64,000 nucleotides of DNA from Rubritalea tangerina (GTDB taxonomy: Bacteria; Verrucomicrobiota; Verrucomicrobiia; Verrucomicrobiales; Akkermansiaceae). Within the stretch, counting starts at the first letter, position 1; each line of letters opens with the position of its first letter. The translations under genes and the position numbers were made by a program. The stretch is from assembly GCF_042683245.1 (NCBI RefSeq), contig NZ_JBHUJB010000022.1:1-64000 (forward strand), written 5' to 3'. The notes under the pieces were generated by a model. The model ran no database searches, was not told the origin of the DNA, and saw only the letters and a program-made list of their open reading frames with translations. Below are positions 60,696-64,000 of this stretch, in pieces.

Positions 60696-61079
60696 CTAAA
60701 GGATAAGCCGTGTCAAGAAGTAGACAATGGTAGAGAGGGAGAGAAGGGCTGGCCAATGCGTTAATTTTTCAGATTTTTCAACGGCTGAGGCGAGTTTATT
60801 TCTCTGGGGATATGGGAGGATAGCGGCCAGAGCGATGAGGCTGAAGAGCAAAAGATATGGGATCGCCAAGAGGTGGTATTGGAACGATTGGCTAACATCA
60901 CCATGGCGCAAGTGTGAGACGGCTCTGGTCATACCGCAGCCTGGGCATGGTTTACTGAATAATGTGTTGAATGGACAATTGAGGATCTGAAACCCGATAA
61001 AGTCCAATGATAAGTAGATCAAACTTCCAAGAGTCAGGGCCAAACACAGGCGCCTGTTGAGCAAGAATGTACTTATCAT
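60696..61079 (-). CDS. DUF2752 membrane protein
   Basis: About 127 residues from ATG 61079 (MISTFLLNRRLCLAL). The DUF2752 signature CPFNTLFSKPCPGCGMTRA, with three cysteines, precedes SHLRHGDVSQSFQYHLLAI. Three hydrophobic segments surround it. DUF2752 proteins are inner-membrane proteins of unknown role. It lies between polA and the small membrane protein on the minus strand. Confidence 0.8.
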   Translation of the reverse strand: MISTFLLNRRLCLALTLGSLIYLSLDFIGFQILNCPFNTLFSKPCPGCGMTRAVSHLRHGDVSQSFQYHLLAIPYLLLFSLIALAAILPYPQRNKLASAVEKSEKLTHWPALLSLSTIVYFLTRLIL

Positions 61080-61198
61080 CAGGAAGTGTGGGGTTGTTAG
61101 GAAGGGGGGGCAGCCAACTCTGAGGTTGGGGGCATTAAGCATTCATAGAATGTTGTGAGGGCTGTTGCTAGGGAAATGTTGTGTGATGACGGTGTTGT

Positions 61199-64000
61199 CT
61201 AGTGTGCTTCGAGCCAGTTATTGCCGGTGCCGGCGTCGGTTTTTGCTGGGACGTTGTGTGGGAGGGGGAGTGCGGATTGCATTGCCTCGAGGATTTTGGG
61301 GATGAGTTCTTCTTGCTCGTCGAGAGCGAGGTCGAAGATGAGTTCATCGTGCACCTGGAGGATCATCTTGGTGTGGTAGTTGCCGTCGCGGAGGAGTGCA
61401 TCGACTTTGATCATAGCTAGCTTGATCATGTCGGCAGCGGAGCCCTGGATCGGAGTGTTTATGGCGGCGCGTGCTGCGTTGTTGCGGACGGAGGCGTTAC
61501 GCGAGTTGATGTCGCGGAGGACGCGCTTGCGGCCTGAAATCGTGGTGACGTAGCCATCTTTTTCCGCCTGCTCGGTGGTGTTTTCCATGAAGGCTTTGAT
61601 GGCTGGGTACTGTTCGAAATAGGTTTCGATGATGCTGGCAGCTTCTGAGCGTGGGATACCGAGACGCTGAGAGAGGCCGAAGGCTGAGATGCCGTAGATG
61701 ATGCCGAAGTTGACCATTTTGGCGGTGGCGCGCATGTCGCGAGTGACTTCATCGATGCCGACCCCGTAGACGCGGGCGGCTGTGGCGCTGTGGATGTCGA
61801 GGTCTTGTTGGAAGGCTTCGATCATCGCTTCGTCGCCGGCGATGGCAGCCATCACGCGGAGTTCGACCTGAGAGTAATCGCAAGCGAGGAGGGTGAAGTC
61901 GTCGCCACGTGGGACGAAGGCTTTACGAATTTCACGACCCGCCTCACTGCGCACTGGAATGTTCTGTAGGTTCGGATCGGAAGAGGCGAGACGGCCAGTG
62001 GCGGTCATCAACTGGTGGAGGTGGGTGTGGATGCGACCATCGCTAGGGCAAATGTGCTCGGGGAGGGCATCGACGTAGGTGGACTTGAGTTTCGTCGCTT
62101 CGCGGTACTCGAGGATCTCAGCGATGACTGGGTGCTTCGGTGCGAGTGCGGAGAGGGTGGACTCGTCGGTCTTGAATTGGCCGGTTTTGGTTTTCTTTGG
62201 CTTTTCGACGAGTTTCATTTCACCGAAGAGAATTTCGCCGAGTTGCTTCGGTGAGTTGAGGTTGAACTCTTTGCCAGCTTGCTCGTAGATGGAGGCGGTG
62301 AGTGACTCGATTTTCTTGGCGAGTGTATCGCCGATCACGCCGAGGCCGTCTTTGTTGACGGAGATGCCTTCGTTTTCGATGCGAACGAGCACGGGGAGAA
62401 GTGGTGACTCGATTTCGTAGAAGACCTCGGATTGGCCGGAGGTGTCGAGTTTGTCAGCTAGAATTTCTGCAAGTTGGAAGGTGATGTCGGCATCTTCGCA
62501 GGCGTATTCGGTGAGCGCCTCGGCTGGAATGCTGGACATGTCGATGTAGTCTTTTTTCTTGGTCTTCTTTTTTTCTGCGAAGGAAAAGAGGTCGTCGGCA
62601 GCTTCTTCTTTCGGCTCAAACTTTTCAGCGACTTCGCTGAGTTTGATGGGTGAATAGCCGAGGAGAGATTCGGCGAGGTAGTCCATGTTGTGCCGTTGCT
62701 CGGGGTCGACAAGCGAGTGGGCGAGCATGGTGTCGAAGAAGGGTGGTGCGACTTCGAGGTCCTTGGCGAGCATGACCGAGAGGTCGAACTTGAGGTTGTG
62801 GCCGATCTTGGTGGCTTTGGAAAGGAAGGCTGGGCGGAGCGCCTCGAGCACTTCCGTGAGAGGAAGCTCAGAGGTGGGGGTAACGAAGTAGGCTTCACGC
62901 GCTTTCCAGGAAATCGCGATGCCGAGGATTTCGGCGGTGCGTGGATTGAGCGCGGTGGTTTCGAGGTCGAAGCACCAGAGGTCCTGTTGCTCGAGCTGGG
63001 TGGCGAATTTCTCGAGAGCTGCTGAAGTATTGATGAGGGTGTAGTTTGTTTTGAAGTCGGAGAAAGTTTTGAGCTCCGCTTGAAGGAGTTCTGGTTGTTC
63101 GGCGACTTCGACGGTGCTGTGGCCGCGGCCGGACTGAAATTCATTTCCGTAGAGGCGTTTGCCAAGAGCATTGAACTCGAGCTCTGTGAAGAGTGACTTC
63201 ACAGCTTCGTCATCGCGTTGGTCGAGGATCAGATCGTCGAAGGTTGTCTCAACGGGGACATCGAGAATGATGGTGGTGAGAGTTTTGGAGAGAAGGGCTT
63301 GCTCCTTGTTGTTCTCTACATTTTCCTTCTGTTTGCCTTTGAGTTGGTCGGTGGAGTCGAGGAGCTGTTCGACGGAACCGAATTGCTTGATGAGCTTCTT
63401 AGCGGTCTTTTCGCCGACACCAGGGACTCCCGGGATGTTGTCTGAGGCGTCTCCCCAGAGGGCGAGAATGTCGATGACTTGCTTGGTGTCCTCGATTTCC
63501 CATTTTTCGAGGATGGCTGGGACATCGAGAAGTTCGACATCGGATCCCTTTCGGCCAGGCTTCCACATGGTGGTGGTTGGTGTGACGAGCTGGGCGTAGT
63601 CTTTATCAGGAGTTACCATGTAGGTGTGGTAGGAACCATCTTCGTCCGCCTTGTGGGCGAGGGTGCCGATGATGTCGTCGGCTTCGAAACCATCGAGTTC
63701 GATGACCGGAATATGGAAGGCCTTGAGGAGCTTTTTGACTTCGGGGATTGCTTTGGCGAGATCCTCAGGCATGGCTTCGCGCTGTGCCTTGTACTCGGGG
63801 AAAATCTTGTGGCGCGGTGTGGGCTCCTTGGTGTCGAAAGCGACGCCGATATGGGTCGGCTGGTGGTTGTCGAGGATGTCGAGCAAGGTGTTCATGAATC
63901 CGAAGACTGCGGAGGTGTTCATGCCCTTACTATTGTAGATAGGGTTGCGAATGAGCGCGAAGTGCGCACGGTACACCAATGCCATGCCGTCGAGTAAGAA
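61199..64000 (-). CDS. polA: DNA polymerase I (5'-truncated by window edge)
   Basis: At least 933 residues are visible. The frame runs off the window edge: codons before the ATG at 63985 read FLLDG, as in Pol I N-termini, so the true start is outside. The 5'-3' exonuclease domain is at the N-terminus (VAFDTKEPTPRHKIFPEYKA, GVPGVGEKTAKKL). The 3'-5' proofreading domain retains FDLETTALNP and is extended by a Lys/Glu-rich insert (about 455-475). The polymerase motifs are intact: LACDYSQVELRVMAAIAG, KMVNFGIIYGISAFGL and QVHDELIFD. Repair and Okazaki-fragment processing enzyme. Confidence 0.97.
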   Translation of the reverse strand, partial: FLLDGMALVYRAHFALIRNPIYNSKGMNTSAVFGFMNTLLDILDNHQPTHIGVAFDTKEPTPRHKIFPEYKAQREAMPEDLAKAIPEVKKLLKAFHIPVIELDGFEADDIIGTLAHKADEDGSYHTYMVTPDKDYAQLVTPTTTMWKPGRKGSDVELLDVPAILEKWEIEDTKQVIDILALWGDASDNIPGVPGVGEKTAKKLIKQFGSVEQLLDSTDQLKGKQKENVENNKEQALLSKTLTTIILDVPVETTFDDLILDQRDDEAVKSLFTELEFNALGKRLYGNEFQSGRGHSTVEVAEQPELLQAELKTFSDFKTNYTLINTSAALEKFATQLEQQDLWCFDLETTALNPRTAEILGIAISWKAREAYFVTPTSELPLTEVLEALRPAFLSKATKIGHNLKFDLSVMLAKDLEVAPPFFDTMLAHSLVDPEQRHNMDYLAESLLGYSPIKLSEVAEKFEPKEEAADDLFSFAEKKKTKKKDYIDMSSIPAEALTEYACEDADITFQLAEILADKLDTSGQSEVFYEIESPLLPVLVRIENEGISVNKDGLGVIGDTLAKKIESLTASIYEQAGKEFNLNSPKQLGEILFGEMKLVEKPKKTKTGQFKTDESTLSALAPKHPVIAEILEYREATKLKSTYVDALPEHICPSDGRIHTHLHQLMTATGRLASSDPNLQNIPVRSEAGREIRKAFVPRGDDFTLLACDYSQVELRVMAAIAGDEAMIEAFQQDLDIHSATAARVYGVGIDEVTRDMRATAKMVNFGIIYGISAFGLSQRLGIPRSEAASIIETYFEQYPAIKAFMENTTEQAEKDGYVTTISGRKRVLRDINSRNASVRNNAARAAINTPIQGSAADMIKLAMIKVDALLRDGNYHTKMILQVHDELIFDLALDEQEELIPKILEAMQSALPLPHNVPAKTDAGTGNNWLEAH

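Noticed and set aside
1..64000. CRISPR array
   Set aside because: No evenly spaced short repeats were seen; the only repeats are the five dispersed miniature elements.

Overview
The window looks like about 64 kb of chromosome from a marine-type Verrucomicrobiota (Rubritaleaceae/Akkermansiaceae-like; the rank is inference). The clues are a DUF1800/DUF1501 secreted pair, SHD1-like modules, several formylglycine sulfatases, a DUF6288 protein, sigma factor/Ser-Thr kinase pairs, and a perfect TGTTC-N4-GAACA palindrome upstream of recA, which is the LexA motif I recall for Verrucomicrobia. The + strand is strongly G-rich over C for genes in both orientations, so + is probably the leading strand. 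No rRNA, CRISPR array, integrase or transposase gene is visible.

Layout. 0-16 kb is core and housekeeping DNA: ndh behind a perfect Rex-type operator, a GspG-like/DUF1501/DUF1800 export operon on the minus strand, recA, a sigma factor with a vWA membrane protein, a SHD1 plus hydrolase-like protein, dusB, a coiled-coil zinc-ribbon protein, a zinc-ribbon membrane protein and tRNA-Leu(UAA). 17-31 kb is a defence island running almost entirely on the minus strand: hsdM, hsdS, a structured non-coding stretch, a DRT2-like reverse transcriptase with a YCDD active site, a HipA-like kinase with its DUF3037 partner, an orphan 375-aa protein, a Fic protein, hsdR, and a HIRAN/GIY-YIG protein with a C-terminal membrane anchor. 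hsdR is separated from hsdMS by about 6 kb of cargo, and the cargo lacks the G-over-C skew of the rest of the window. 31.6-50 kb holds a LamG-like protein, a MidA-like methyltransferase, a penicillin-binding protein whose transpeptidase motifs have decayed, a three-gene unit ending in argA, proC-tatA-exonuclease/phosphatase, a C39-like protease, a TPR protein, a protein with a pilin-like tail and a large DUF6288 protein. 50-64 kb holds a sigma factor divergent from a Ser/Thr kinase, a three-gene sulfatase operon, an HD phosphohydrolase, an orphan secreted protein, two small membrane proteins and a 5'-truncated polA.

Two features stand out. The first is the DRT2-like reverse transcriptase. The ~350 nt directly upstream of it folds into GNRA- and UNCG-capped hairpins and stays open in one sense reading frame throughout, as the known DRT2 mechanism (rolling-circle cDNA creating a never-ending neo gene) would need. 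The second is a new family of miniature inverted-repeat elements, five copies of about 40 to 210 bp. Four copies are flanked by TTA/TAA duplications, and three sit exactly on the TAA stop codon of a minus-strand gene.
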